From the NCBI GenBank assembly GCA_001602455.1, contig CP012157.1:739733-803732 (forward strand): 64,000 nt of DNA. Reading direction: 5' to 3'. Below the pieces are notes generated by a model. The model did not search any database and was not told where the DNA came from. It saw only the letters and a program-made list of their open reading frames with translations. Each line of letters starts with the position of its first letter. Within the stretch, counting starts at the first letter, position 1. The position numbers and the translations under genes were made by a program. The stretch comes from Betaproteobacteria bacterium UKL13-2. GTDB lineage: Bacteria; Pseudomonadota; Gammaproteobacteria; Burkholderiales; Usitatibacteraceae. Below are positions 19,236 to 28,139 of the stretch, piece by piece.

Positions 19236-20064
19236 CGAGCGGCGTCGCACCATCACCAAAGTGCTGGTGTGCGTGTGGCTTGGGAACATCGAGTATCGCA
19301 GCAATTGCATTCTCGGCATCAACGGCGGCATCCCGGCGCGTGCGCGCTGTCGTCTCGATGAGAGGCGCAAATGTGATGTCCGCGATCATTTTTTTCGTGG
19401 CGATGATGGCGCCGATGGACTGCGTGAGGGTGGTGTCGCCAATGAACAGCGCAGCCCTGCATGGCTCGCCGTTGGTGGCGCGATAACGAATGGCGGCAGG
19501 GGCGAGCCTGGCGGTGTTGACCACGGCGGGCTCAAACAGCGAGGTGTGGAATTTCAGCAGCCGATCACCGGCAGTGGTGGTGCCCTCCGGAAAAATCGCG
19601 ACCGTGTCTCCTTGCTCAAGGGCATCATGAATCTCTGTATTGATTCGGGCGGTATCACTACGTTTTGCGCGACGAACAAAGATGGTGCCCGCCGCATCAC
19701 ACACCACACCGGCAATCGGCCAGTCGCGAATCTCCGATTTGGCGACAAAACGGCTCGGCACGGTGGCGTTAATCACAAAGATATCGAGCCACGACACATG
19801 ATTGGCCACCACGAATAGCTTTGGCGTATGCGCCTCTGGCCGTGCGCCATGAACAGCCAGCGTGATGTTGAGAATACGCAGCATTTTTTTCGCCCAAGCC
19901 TCAGTAAGCGCCGCACGCACCGGCGGCTTCACACGCGGATAGACCAAGATCGTCATCAACAGTGCATGCGTAATGTGCAGCAGCATTCGTGTCCAGCGAA
20001 AAGCGCGAACGAGCGAATTGGAAGTGGGCGTGGCGGTCTCCGCCGTCGTGTTGGCGTGTTTCAT
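19231..20064 (-). CDS. 1-acyl-sn-glycerol-3-phosphate acyltransferase family protein (PlsC-like)
   Basis: A 277-residue membrane acyltransferase. It carries the catalytic HX4D motif (HVSWLD, His89/Asp94) and the phosphate-binding block FPEGT (about 158-162). A hydrophobic N-terminal region spans about 25-45. The family acylates lysophosphatidic acid or related lipids at the cytosolic face; the substrate is not certain. The ATG lies 9 nt downstream of the stop of the prepilin gene at 20074-20883, so it appears co-transcribed with the pilin-like genes. The last bases, including the stop, are part of a family A repeat, so insertion may have set the C-terminus. Confidence 0.85.
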   Translation of the reverse strand: MKHANTTAETATPTSNSLVRAFRWTRMLLHITHALLMTILVYPRVKPPVRAALTEAWAKKMLRILNITLAVHGARPEAHTPKLFVVANHVSWLDIFVINATVPSRFVAKSEIRDWPIAGVVCDAAGTIFVRRAKRSDTARINTEIHDALEQGDTVAIFPEGTTTAGDRLLKFHTSLFEPAVVNTARLAPAAIRYRATNGEPCRAALFIGDTTLTQSIGAIIATKKMIADITFAPLIETTARTRRDAAVDAENAIAAILDVPKPHAHQHFGDGATPLA

Positions 20065-20073
20065 GCGCGGTGG

Positions 20074-20883
20074 TTACGGAAGCTTGCCCGCTTGCACCAT
20101 TCGCGCAAACAGGGTATTGAGTGATCCCCAGGTGACGATGTCGTCGAATTCGCCTGCGCAATTTCCAGACGGGGTTGGGGTGTGTGAAACAAACGTGGTC
20201 GCGTCTTTTGCCACGTTTTGCGCTTCATCCGCCCCCGTACCACCCGTGGTGCCATTTTTGCCTAACGAGAAGATAACGAACGGGGCTTTAGTTGTGAGGT
20301 TCGATGGCGTGCAACCAGCGGGCACGTTGTTGATCGTTGTTGTCACAACGGTTAGCAAGTTAACCGCTGCGTCTGACAAGCAGCCCATAGTCGCGCCCTT
20401 GATGCCGTTGGTTTTGGTCAGGGGGTAGGTAAGGGTTGCCGGGCATCCAGTCGGAGCGGGAGCGCCCGGCTCGTATTTGACTTTGCTGACGGCGTAGCGA
20501 AGACGCCTCGCAGTGGTTCCGTCGGCCCATCCATCTTGCATGAACCCGTTGCTATCAACTGGCGTTAAACCAAGCGTTGCGGCAGGAACCCAACCCGAAG
20601 TCGAGCTGCAGTCGCCATCTGCGGCGCTACCACTTCCGGCAAACGCTTCTGCGCCGTATGAGGTTGCCGAAGCCGGGCACGGCAGGCGTCCATTTGCCAT
20701 TGCAAATCCATAGATGGCCTCCTTTACGGCCTCAAGCTGTTTTTCCGTGTCTTTGGTCTTTTGCTGATCAAGTTGGCTTGCAAGCGGAACGCCGATTGCG
20801 GTGGCCAAGATTGCAATGATGACGAGCACTACAGCGATCTCGACCAATGAGAACCCTGAATATCTAGCTGCTCCCAATCTCAT
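20074..20883 (-). CDS. Prepilin-like protein (type IV pilin/pseudopilin, 269 aa)
   Basis: A type III signal is cleaved after Gly10 (RYSG|FSLVE) with Glu5 of the mature chain and a hydrophobic helix to about residue 32. It should be processed by prepilin peptidase and assembled into a filament. Beyond the helix is a segment of the type EAIYGFAMANGRLPCP. Cysteines are spaced through the head domain, and the C-terminus has FDDIVTWGSLNTLFARM. The 664-aa neighbour shows the same order of motifs (LPVPDS; FNDIVVYITIDDL), so the two look paralogous. The genes overlap by 4 bp. It is larger than a typical major pilin and is best called a minor pilin of the MSHA-like system; no close named family is recognised. 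Confidence 0.82.
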   Translation of the reverse strand: MRLGAARYSGFSLVEIAVVLVIIAILATAIGVPLASQLDQQKTKDTEKQLEAVKEAIYGFAMANGRLPCPASATSYGAEAFAGSGSAADGDCSSTSGWVPAATLGLTPVDSNGFMQDGWADGTTARRLRYAVSKVKYEPGAPAPTGCPATLTYPLTKTNGIKGATMGCLSDAAVNLLTVVTTTINNVPAGCTPSNLTTKAPFVIFSLGKNGTTGGTGADEAQNVAKDATTFVSHTPTPSGNCAGEFDDIVTWGSLNTLFARMVQAGKLP

Positions 20884-22874
20884 GGTGCCACCACAACAGT
20901 CTGGTCGTTATATGTCGATGCGAGAGCGCGATTTTTGTCTTCAAAGAGACAATCTGTCGAGCTAGTGCTGTTTTTTAACTCTAAATAATCTCCCGCCGGA
21001 AGTGATGGGCGCACCGAATTGGTCAGGCTCTTGCCTGATAGCATCACCAGCGCTTGCACCCCAGTCGTCGAACCCACCGTCAGTGTGGAAGCGGACGCGC
21101 AGTTCGTCGTTGTCGCAGGCGCGCTCGAATTCGCGACGGCATAGAAAGACTGCTTGTACCACTCGTTGTCGTAAAACCAACTTGCCATCAGGGGTTGATA
21201 GCGCATGTTGTTCAGTGTCACGCTAGCGGAGTTTCCTGGGTAAACGTTGTAGGACGCGCTCACCGGACTAAGCGGCGCATTGGTGATGGTGTCATTGATT
21301 GTGATCGGAAAATCTACTGTCGGTGTTGTTAGTATCGGGCACGTCCAATTGATTCGGTGTGGCAGAGTGGACGTGCCGTTTGCGTAAGTCGCTTTTGGCG
21401 ACGCACATGTCGGCTGGCTGAGATTGAGAGTAACAGTACGACTCACTGTGTAAGTTGGCGGCGAAGCGATGGGGTCAACGTCATCTGTGCAATCCGCAGA
21501 TGTGCTATACCAAGAAGCAAACGTTTTAGTGATGATAGTGGGTGTTGTGCTCGTGCCATTAAGCTCGACCGCTGTTGCTCCGCGCCATCTAGCGGTGGCA
21601 GCTGGGATCGAACCGGAGAGAGCCGAAGGCTCAGTTGTGACGCCTTGTGCAACGTTAACCCATCTTGCCGGACCGGTTTGTACTCGCCGGCAAACTGTCA
21701 AGTTAGATGGCGCTGTCCGAACGGTGCTCGAAGACCAATCCACCGCAGTCGCATACCCCGTCGGCGTAGTCGACGGCGAGACCGGGAAGAACGGAAACAT
21801 ACCGACTATGGTTCCAGCGTTCGAAATAAACGCACCGTCGTTGGCTGGCAAAGCGTAGGACGCTGCCCAAGGCCAACCGAGGGTTACAGATGGGGCTACG
21901 GGCGTATTTGCAAAACTCGTCAGTGACGCCTTCATTTCAGCCAGAACGCGCTTCTCAATTACTGGCATCAAATCATCGATCGTAATGTAGACAACGATGT
22001 CGTTGAAGGGAACGTTGCCGGTCTTCGAGGTATCTTCCGGATTTGCAGGATATGTTGAATTCGCTGGAAATTGAATGAAAGTGTTGTCGAGGCCGGCATT
22101 GTTATACGTCGCGGTACAAGATGCCGAGCAGCCCAGCGGAAGCGAAATTCTGTCCAAATAGTCTTTTGGTTTCCCGGGCGCGGCGTTGGAAGCTCGCGTC
22201 TGGACATAACCGTTATCCAGTTTTTGTGGAGGACCGGGAATGATGATGACCACGGCCGCGCGATTGGTGAGAACTTCGCCGTTTGAGCCAACTACGGTTA
22301 ACCATGGGTGAGGTAGTGCGGCTGCACACGAAAATGAAGTGTAGGTGAGATTCAATACATCTGAATTGAGTTTCGTCAGACAAGTATCTTGGAGAGAAAG
22401 ATTGGCGGAGATTGCGATCCAGGGAATGTTGCCATTGGGGTCGTTTGACATCAAAGCTCCAGCTCCATCCCTCGCTGCACCGGATAGGTCAATTGGAATG
22501 ACTTGCCAAGGCCAACGGCCCAAACACCGTTGCGCTGCCGTATTGTTGTTTGCCGCTGGAAGCCCATCACCGCCGGCATTGTTTCCTAGGCATTTAGTTT
22601 CTGATAGGCCGTCGTAGGTGGGCGTGGTCAATGAATCAGGTACCGGAAGCGACCCAGGACGCAAGTACGATCCTCCTATCGGTGCCGAAAGCAAGTAGCC
22701 AAATATCGCTTGGCGCAGATCAGCGGCAGCGTTCAACTTTGCGATTGCATCAGCTGTGCCCCTTTGGCTTCGCTGCGAATCAGCGATCGAAGCAAGAAAT
22801 ATCGTCCCACCAATCGCCAAGAGCGATAGCAAGATGAGCACCAAAATAACACCGGATTGATTTTTCGACTTCAT
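20880..22874 (-). CDS. Very large prepilin-like protein (664 aa), MSHA-like locus
   Basis: I start at the ATG at 22872-22874 (MKSKNQSG). The cleavage site is Gly8|Val9, followed by a strong hydrophobic helix. There is no Glu5, as in PilX and GspK-type pilins that cap or prime a filament. The frame is open to 23222, but that part only translates a family B repeat. Residues about 50-350 parallel the 269-aa neighbour (LPVPDS, FNDIVVYITIDDLMPVIEKRV). A C-terminal extension of about 270 residues is rich in Ser/Thr with scattered Cys. It could be a tip-located adhesin-like minor pilin; that is inference from size and missing Glu5. No ribosome site is obvious. Confidence 0.72.
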   Translation of the reverse strand: MKSKNQSGVILVLILLSLLAIGGTIFLASIADSQRSQRGTADAIAKLNAAADLRQAIFGYLLSAPIGGSYLRPGSLPVPDSLTTPTYDGLSETKCLGNNAGGDGLPAANNNTAAQRCLGRWPWQVIPIDLSGAARDGAGALMSNDPNGNIPWIAISANLSLQDTCLTKLNSDVLNLTYTSFSCAAALPHPWLTVVGSNGEVLTNRAAVVIIIPGPPQKLDNGYVQTRASNAAPGKPKDYLDRISLPLGCSASCTATYNNAGLDNTFIQFPANSTYPANPEDTSKTGNVPFNDIVVYITIDDLMPVIEKRVLAEMKASLTSFANTPVAPSVTLGWPWAASYALPANDGAFISNAGTIVGMFPFFPVSPSTTPTGYATAVDWSSSTVRTAPSNLTVCRRVQTGPARWVNVAQGVTTEPSALSGSIPAATARWRGATAVELNGTSTTPTIITKTFASWYSTSADCTDDVDPIASPPTYTVSRTVTLNLSQPTCASPKATYANGTSTLPHRINWTCPILTTPTVDFPITINDTITNAPLSPVSASYNVYPGNSASVTLNNMRYQPLMASWFYDNEWYKQSFYAVANSSAPATTTNCASASTLTVGSTTGVQALVMLSGKSLTNSVRPSLPAGDYLELKNSTSSTDCLFEDKNRALASTYNDQTVVVAP

Positions 22875-23066
22875 AGAAGGTAATAGTAGGCGATTTTGCG
22901 GCTGTTTGCGGCATGATGCATGGTGAAATGAGCTCATGTGGCGCGATGCGACGTGATGCGACGTGTGTGGCCTGATACGGCTTCCCCATTTGAAAAGTCT
23001 AATAACCACGGGCAGTTTCAGAACTTTTTGCCTGAAAGCGCCCGTCAATCGGCGACTTTCCCATCG

Positions 23067-23200
23067 GGGAACTTCTCGAAACCGTCGCGAGCGGGCGAAG
23101 TTCGTGCCGACGGGTTTGGCAAACACGGGACACGTACCCAGTGTACGGCGAGCACCGGAACTGACAGATTCGCCCGCGCAGTAGGTTTTTAGAAGCTCCC
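23067..23200 (+). repeat. Dispersed repeat family B, copy 2
   Basis: 134 bp with imperfect inverted ends (GGGAACTTCT / AGAAGCTCCC). It is about 90% identical by eye to the copy upstream of hisD. A 10-bp direct repeat, CCCATCGGGG, overlaps both ends (23060-23069 and 23198-23207), which may be a target duplication or part of the element. Confidence 0.88.
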
Positions 23201-23385
23201 ATCGGGGCGCTTGAAACCTCATCGTCCCACATCGTGGTCATGTGGCCATCGTGGTGGGAGACTTCCCGCTTTGGTAGAGGGGCATCGAGGGGGATCGAGG
23301 GCATCGAGGGCGCTGTCGTCGCGGGTTAGTCTGTCAAAATCGTGCTTAGTTTCTCGTGAGCAAGGCGCTAAGTGCGTTGCCTTAG

Positions 23386-23603
23386 CCTGAACATTTCATG
23401 GGTCGCCCGTTGCTTTGAGGCACGTTGCCGCTGGGCGATTGGACGGCACCGTGTTTGCCATCGGGGTTGATAAAAACGCGCCTTCCTCCCGCACGTATTT
23501 GGCAAACACGGCTCGCGATGCTGTGGTCGGTCAGGCAAAAAATCGCTCGCCCGTTCACCTACTGACCCGCTTTCCAACGCGCCCCCATGCAATGTTCATC
23601 AGG
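23386..23603. repeat. Dispersed repeat family A, copy 2 (inverted ends)
   Basis: It opens with CCTGAACATTTCATGGG and closes with CCATGCAATGTTCATCAGG, the inverted counterpart. Next to the right end lies the body of the element in minus orientation (AAAAAATCGCTCGCCCGTTC, CGCTTTCCAACGCGCCCCC). The middle is unrelated to other copies. Confidence 0.75.
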
Positions 23604-23651
23604 TTAGCGCGGCAAATTTGGGGTTTCTGGACGTTTCCATCGGGCTATTTG

Positions 23652-24143
23652 TCATTTCTGCACCGCGCTTGGCGTTGACGCTGGCCGCGCCGATTTTATG
23701 GCGGCTGTATTTGGCGATGGGCTGTCTTTGGTCGTTGCCTGCGTCTCGCGGAAGGTGATGGTTGGCTCCGCGCCGGTCATGGCTGCGCCAGCAGATATAT
23801 CTTTAGTGGGGTCTGCTGCGATACGTTGTCTTCCGTCCACCCAGTATGTGGTGCGGCCACCGCTGCTGCGGACAAACCCATCAATGCGGGGCGAACGTGG
23901 GACGATTTCGCTATCGACGATTTGAACGCCGTCTCGTCTTGCCTTATCGAGGCGCTCACGCTCCGCATCGGTAAAAAATAGCTTTCCGGCCAGCGGACGG
24001 TAAGTTGTGGCAACGGGCGGCGGTGTGTAGCCCGCCGCAGGCGCTGGCTGCGGTGTGGGCTGCGGTGCCATCTGGGGCGGCGTTTGCGCGACGACAAGTG
24101 TGGCGAACGTACAGGTCATGAAAAGGAGGGCGCGTCGCATCAT
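23652..24143 (-). CDS. Secreted small protein of the pilus locus (MshK/PilP-like position)
   Basis: 163 residues with an N-terminal signal peptide (cleavage near VVAQ, about residue 20). A Pro/Gln-rich segment follows, then a small conserved core LFFTDAERERLDKAR...IDGFVRSSGGRTTYWVDGR and a disordered Ser/Thr/Pro tail. The core resembles the periplasmic beta-domain that links the inner-membrane pilus proteins to the secretin in PilP/MshK-type proteins; this rests mainly on position and size. The gene overlaps the PilO-like gene by 4 bp (ATGA), which implies translational coupling. No enzymatic motif is seen. Confidence 0.65.
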   Translation of the reverse strand: MMRRALLFMTCTFATLVVAQTPPQMAPQPTPQPAPAAGYTPPPVATTYRPLAGKLFFTDAERERLDKARRDGVQIVDSEIVPRSPRIDGFVRSSGGRTTYWVDGRQRIAADPTKDISAGAAMTGAEPTITFRETQATTKDSPSPNTAAIKSARPASTPSAVQK

Positions 24144-24847
24144 TTGGCTTTCGTCGGGGTGGCGCTCGGAGTCGCGGGGGTCGATGCTCGCTTATCAAGC
24201 AATGTAATCCACTCAAGCGCGCATTCGGCTTGAATGGCCGAGGTCAGTGCGGTCGGGCGCACACTGACTTGGCTATCGTCGCCCACAGCCGATGTCGGCG
24301 GAGCCACCACGGCTACCCCTGCTTTGTCATTGCGACCAAGTGCGCAACGCTCGATTGGGAAGAGTCCTCGCTGCATGCGTGAAAATTCATCTAGAAACGC
24401 GAGCATATCGCCATCATGGAGTGCTGTTGCCTTAAACACAATGCGACTTCCGAGTACGTCCACCGCAGAAATGCTGGTGTCCCCCGCGAGCTTGAGTGGG
24501 CGTTGTGCGCCAACTTGATATTCGAGCGAGGTGATGCCGTGGCGCTGCCGAAGTGCTTCCATCGCATCGAGTAGATCGAGCCTGTTTTCAGGGATGAACA
24601 CGCCCCGCTTGGTGATCGCGGCGTATGTATCTTCTGTGTTGCGAAGATCGTTGCGCTCTTGCTCCGCTTTTGCCAAGCGCAATTTCGCCTCGCCGAGGCG
24701 ACGTTGTGATTGCACATTGCTCGCCTTGTCAGACTGCCAGAACAAATAGCTAATCGCCACCAAAAAAGCGGCGAGACCCAAGCCAGCCACCAAGACGAGA
24801 AGCGGGAACTTGAGTGCACTAAAGCCCTCCTTCGTCATCACGCTCAT
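24140..24847 (-). CDS. PilO/MshJ-like inner-membrane pilus assembly protein
   Basis: 235 residues with one transmembrane helix (about 16-36), a coiled coil (about 38-72, rich in Glu/Lys/Leu) and a periplasmic ferredoxin-like fold expected for PilO. In type IV pilus systems PilO pairs with PilN to form the inner-membrane alignment complex. The upstream gene encodes a PilM/PilN-like fusion and overlaps by 4 bp, and the downstream gene also overlaps by 4 bp, so the three are tightly coupled. Identification rests on topology and context rather than a sharp motif. Confidence 0.7.
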   Translation of the reverse strand: MSVMTKEGFSALKFPLLVLVAGLGLAAFLVAISYLFWQSDKASNVQSQRRLGEAKLRLAKAEQERNDLRNTEDTYAAITKRGVFIPENRLDLLDAMEALRQRHGITSLEYQVGAQRPLKLAGDTSISAVDVLGSRIVFKATALHDGDMLAFLDEFSRMQRGLFPIERCALGRNDKAGVAVVAPPTSAVGDDSQVSVRPTALTSAIQAECALEWITLLDKRASTPATPSATPTKAK

Positions 24848-26496
24848 GTGCCTCGAACCTTTCGCGCAATATGAAGTGTGAATGGCGCCTGTGTTGATAT
24901 CGCGTTTGATTTGTCGATGACCTTCAGGCTGGCGAGTGGCGTAGTATCGACTGGTCGCTTGATCACTTTTACGGTGAATTCTGGGTTGGCTTTCAACGCT
25001 TCAACGAGTCGCTCAGTAGTGGCGAGCGCGCTACGCAGGTCGCCATCAAACGGCTGGACGGCAGCCTCCACCACGGCGATGTGGAATTTATTCCCGGTCA
25101 GCGGGGCGTTCGTCATGGAATCGGTCGCAGCGCCGGTCGATGCGACTGTAGCTTGCGCCGTTTTGCTTTCTGATGTGGATGTGACTTGGGGTGTACCGCC
25201 GAGCGCTACATTCGCTGCGCTGAATCCTTGCGGTGTGGTTGGGACAAAACCTGGGTCGTTGTTGGTGGCCCACAAAATCTGGTTCAGGCGAATGGCGGGG
25301 AAGCCCGCCAACACCTGCGCGATTTCATTAAATAGTGGCCCAGGTGCCGCCGGTGCAGGTCGAATTTGCGAATTGAAGAATGTGCTCGTTTCACGGACGA
25401 TGTCGGTCGCACTCTGTTGCCCATTCATTGTGGCCATCACGGCCTGATACTGCGAATGCAGTGCGTTTTCTTGCCGACCACGCGAATCAATCTCTTGGCT
25501 GACTTGCGCCGCATGGTAGAGGTTAAATGCCGCACCTGCGGTGCCCATCGCCAAGACGGCCGCGGTTGCGCCAAAGATGGTGATACGAGCCCGGCGAAAC
25601 GACGCAAATCTCGTCTCGTTGGGGGCGGCGAAATGATTCGTCAGCGCAACACGGGAATAAAGTAGGCAAAGAAGTTCCTCTGCGTGGGACGACGTAGGTG
25701 CAGTCGCAACCTTTAACTTGGTGGCGACCTCATTGATATCGAGGAAGCGATAACGCAGCAGGGGATAGCGACGGATGGCCTCTTGTATCGCCTCATGATC
25801 GCGTTCGTGCGCGAGCATACAGACGTCGAGAGCGTCGGCTTCGGTAAAGTAGCGCAAGCTGTCAAGATACTGCCAAGTGCGGCTGGTTTCGGCTGCGATA
25901 AGCTGGCCCACCGACCGTGATTCGTCAGTAGTGATGGGCGTGAGGCGACTGAACTTGATCTGTTTATCTTTGAAATATGTTTGGCGCAGCCCAAAATCAG
26001 GAATGATCGTCACTAGCATGGTGTGCGGAAAGACAATCGCTAAATCTTTCAACAAAAGGCCGGATAGCACGGCCGACGAATAGATGCCTTGGAGTGGCGT
26101 GCGCAGTCGCTCCAGTATCGAAAGGAGAGGCTTCAATAGATCCGGGTTGGTGACAGCGTGCAGAAGCGCCTTGTCGTCGCGTCTACCGTCTTCCTCGCGC
26201 CCTTGTACGATGGCATGGCGAAATGGCGAGGCGCGGTAGATTTGCCCGAGCTTCCGCTCAAGTACCGCCGCTCGATCGCTACCACGCAGGTGCGGGATCG
26301 TGTCGAGTCGGAAGTCCTCTTCGACCAAATCAGTCACGAGGTAAGTGCGCAAGGTCGCGTAAATCTGAAGGTGTGCTTCGACTACAGGCGTTTGCAGGCC
26401 GCCGATTGCAAAGCTCTTGCGGCTGACCAGCTTACGGCCTTTGATCACAAGGCAGACGAGCTTATCGTTAGTTAGATAGAGAAAGTGTTTTGACAC
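24844..26496 (-). CDS. PilM/PilN (MshI/GspL-like) fusion protein of the pilus assembly complex
   Basis: 550 residues in two parts. Residues 1-300 form a cytoplasmic domain starting MSKHFLYLTNDKLVCLVIKG, resembling the actin-like fold of PilM/MshI. A transmembrane helix follows at about 308-332, then a coiled coil and a PilN-like periplasmic domain. In most type IVa systems PilM and PilN are separate; GspL of type II secretion is the natural fused counterpart. The protein would connect the ATPase/platform to the PilO- and PilP-like proteins. It starts 11 bp after the mshG-like gene ends. ATP-binding residues cannot be assigned by eye. Confidence 0.72.
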   Translation of the reverse strand: MSKHFLYLTNDKLVCLVIKGRKLVSRKSFAIGGLQTPVVEAHLQIYATLRTYLVTDLVEEDFRLDTIPHLRGSDRAAVLERKLGQIYRASPFRHAIVQGREEDGRRDDKALLHAVTNPDLLKPLLSILERLRTPLQGIYSSAVLSGLLLKDLAIVFPHTMLVTIIPDFGLRQTYFKDKQIKFSRLTPITTDESRSVGQLIAAETSRTWQYLDSLRYFTEADALDVCMLAHERDHEAIQEAIRRYPLLRYRFLDINEVATKLKVATAPTSSHAEELLCLLYSRVALTNHFAAPNETRFASFRRARITIFGATAAVLAMGTAGAAFNLYHAAQVSQEIDSRGRQENALHSQYQAVMATMNGQQSATDIVRETSTFFNSQIRPAPAAPGPLFNEIAQVLAGFPAIRLNQILWATNNDPGFVPTTPQGFSAANVALGGTPQVTSTSESKTAQATVASTGAATDSMTNAPLTGNKFHIAVVEAAVQPFDGDLRSALATTERLVEALKANPEFTVKVIKRPVDTTPLASLKVIDKSNAISTQAPFTLHIARKVRGT

Positions 26497-26507
26497 GCGT
26501 TGCGTTC

Positions 26508-27713
26508 CTAGCGGATTGCTGTTTTAGCGATGACGTCGTACATCGGCATAAAGATGGTCATCAAAATTCCAATCAATAGGCCGCCGAGGATGACGGTCAA
26601 CGCAGGCTGAATCATCTCTTGCAGCCTCGACATTGTCTCTTGTACTTCGCGGTTATAAAAATAGCTGACGTTAAGTAGTGCCGTGTCAAGGCCACCGGTC
26701 GATTCGCCGACCTTTAGCATTCGCAGCACCAGTGGCGGAAACATTCGTGCGTTCTGAAATGCTTGCGTGATGGCAGTGCCGTCATTGATGTCACGACCAA
26801 CCTGCTTGAGTCCGTCTTCAAGCACTCTGTTGCCGACGATTTTTTCTGAGATATGGATGCAGTCGAGTACGCCCAGCCCAGATTTGTACATCAAAGCGAA
26901 GTAAGTCGAGAATCGGGCGAGGATGATTTTTTCCGTGAGCGGACCCATCACCGGCAGCTTTAAGCTGAGTGCATCTATCTTGTAACGCACTTCCTCGTTT
27001 GTTTTGGCGAGCACGAACAAAATGCCGACGCTGATGATCGGAAGCCCGAGACACAGGTACCAAAACTGCTTCATAAACGCGGAGATAGCGATCAACGCGA
27101 GTGTGGCTTGAGGCGGGTTGGGCGTAAGAGCTTTCATGGCGGTGGCGAGCTGCGGCACCAAAAAAATCATAAGCGCAAACAAAACGCCGATGATGACTGT
27201 TCCGGCGAAGATCGGATACGTCATTGCCTTCTTGACCTGCGCGGCGAGTTCGTCTTGCCACTTCAAGTTCTCGGTTAACTGCGTGAGAACCTCGGGCAAC
27301 TGCCCCGCACGCTCGCCAGTCTGGATCAAGGCAATGAATACCTTGTCGAACGCTTGCGGATGATTGCCCATGGCTTCGGATAAGCGCAAGCCGCCTTCGA
27401 TGTCTTCGAGCAGACTCGCAACGACTTGTTTGAATGCGGGGTTTTCAACCGAGTCGCGTAAATCGGATAGCGCCTCGATAATGGGCACGCCGGCGCGAAG
27501 CAGTTGCTCCATATGAAAGCAAAAGGTGATCAGCTCTTTGCGTGTGATGCGCCGAGCGGTGAATAGCGAAGATTTTTTGATGGACTCAAACTTGATGAGA
27601 TCGAGCTCCATCCGCTTGAGGCGAAGCTCAAGGTCAATGGCATTTGCCGCATCGAGACTGCCAGTTTGGATTTGACCTTCGAGATCGATCGCGCGATAGC
27701 TAAAAGTTGCCAT
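26508..27713 (-). CDS. mshG: MshG/PilC/GspF-family inner-membrane platform protein
   Basis: 401 residues with two GspF domains and three membrane segments (about 165-190, 215-237, 370-395). Typical motifs are FCFHMEQLLRAGVPIIEAL in the first domain and FALMYKSGLGVLDCIHISEKIVGN in the second. The C-terminus GILMTIFMPMYDVI is characteristic. The platform protein couples ATPase rotation to pilin extraction from the inner membrane. It follows the C-terminal end of the interrupted mshE by 11 bp, so its expression may be lowered by polarity from the IS element. Length is normal. Confidence 0.92.
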   Translation of the reverse strand: MATFSYRAIDLEGQIQTGSLDAANAIDLELRLKRMELDLIKFESIKKSSLFTARRITRKELITFCFHMEQLLRAGVPIIEALSDLRDSVENPAFKQVVASLLEDIEGGLRLSEAMGNHPQAFDKVFIALIQTGERAGQLPEVLTQLTENLKWQDELAAQVKKAMTYPIFAGTVIIGVLFALMIFLVPQLATAMKALTPNPPQATLALIAISAFMKQFWYLCLGLPIISVGILFVLAKTNEEVRYKIDALSLKLPVMGPLTEKIILARFSTYFALMYKSGLGVLDCIHISEKIVGNRVLEDGLKQVGRDINDGTAITQAFQNARMFPPLVLRMLKVGESTGGLDTALLNVSYFYNREVQETMSRLQEMIQPALTVILGGLLIGILMTIFMPMYDVIAKTAIR

Positions 27714-27724
27714 GTCCGATTCCG

Positions 27725-28139
27725 CTAGTCGATGCGATCCGTCAAATCGACGATACGTGAAATTTCTTCGAGATCGGTATCTCCTTGTAGCACGCGGTTC
27801 ACGGCGTCTTCAGCCAGCGTTCGAAAGCCGCGCTTACGAGCGGACTCACGAATTTCGCGCCCCGTGGCGCGGCGGGCAATCAGTTCGTCGATCTCACCAT
27901 CCATCCGGAACAGCTCCATGATCGCGAGGCGCCCTTTGTAACCGGTGTGGTCGCAGCTCCCGCATCCGACATGGCGATAGACGGTTCCTTGCCAGCCCGC
28001 AGCCACGCCTAAGATACGGCGCGTGCCGTCGTCATCTGGGGTAAATGGCTGTTTGCACTTTGTACATAGGCGGCGCACCAGCCGTTGCGCAACGACGCCG
28101 ATGATATTGCCCGACATGATGTCGGGAAGAACCCCTAAG
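27725..28139 (-). pseudogene. mshE: MshE/PilB-family assembly ATPase, 3' fragment (cut off by IS5-family element)
   Basis: This fragment holds the last 130-138 codons. It continues the reading frame of the 29369-30727 fragment exactly: after removal of the IS and one CTAA copy the junction reads LQDLG-VLPDIMSGN. It includes the Cys4 metal-binding module of GspE/PilB ATPases (CTKCKQ and CGSC) and the closing GYKGRLAIMELF and FRTLAEDAVNRV blocks. The first in-frame ATG is at 28117, so a short product might be made, but without Walker motifs it could not work alone. Confidence 0.88.

Larger units (their letters stand above)
22875..23651. other. Gene-free 780-bp spacer inside the pilus locus, filled with repeats
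   Basis: No supportable gene. It contains a direct repeat GCGATGCGACGTGATGCGACGTG-like (about 22945-22970), a family B copy (23067-23200), short GGCATCGAGG iterations (23280-23312) and an inverted pair of family A ends (23386-23603). It splits the assembly genes from the prepilin genes and should contain a promoter for the latter. Confidence 0.7.

Noticed and set aside
22875-23222. N-terminal extension of the large prepilin gene
   Set aside because: It encodes translated family B repeat and would bury the prepilin leader; the ATG at 22874 gives a proper type III signal.
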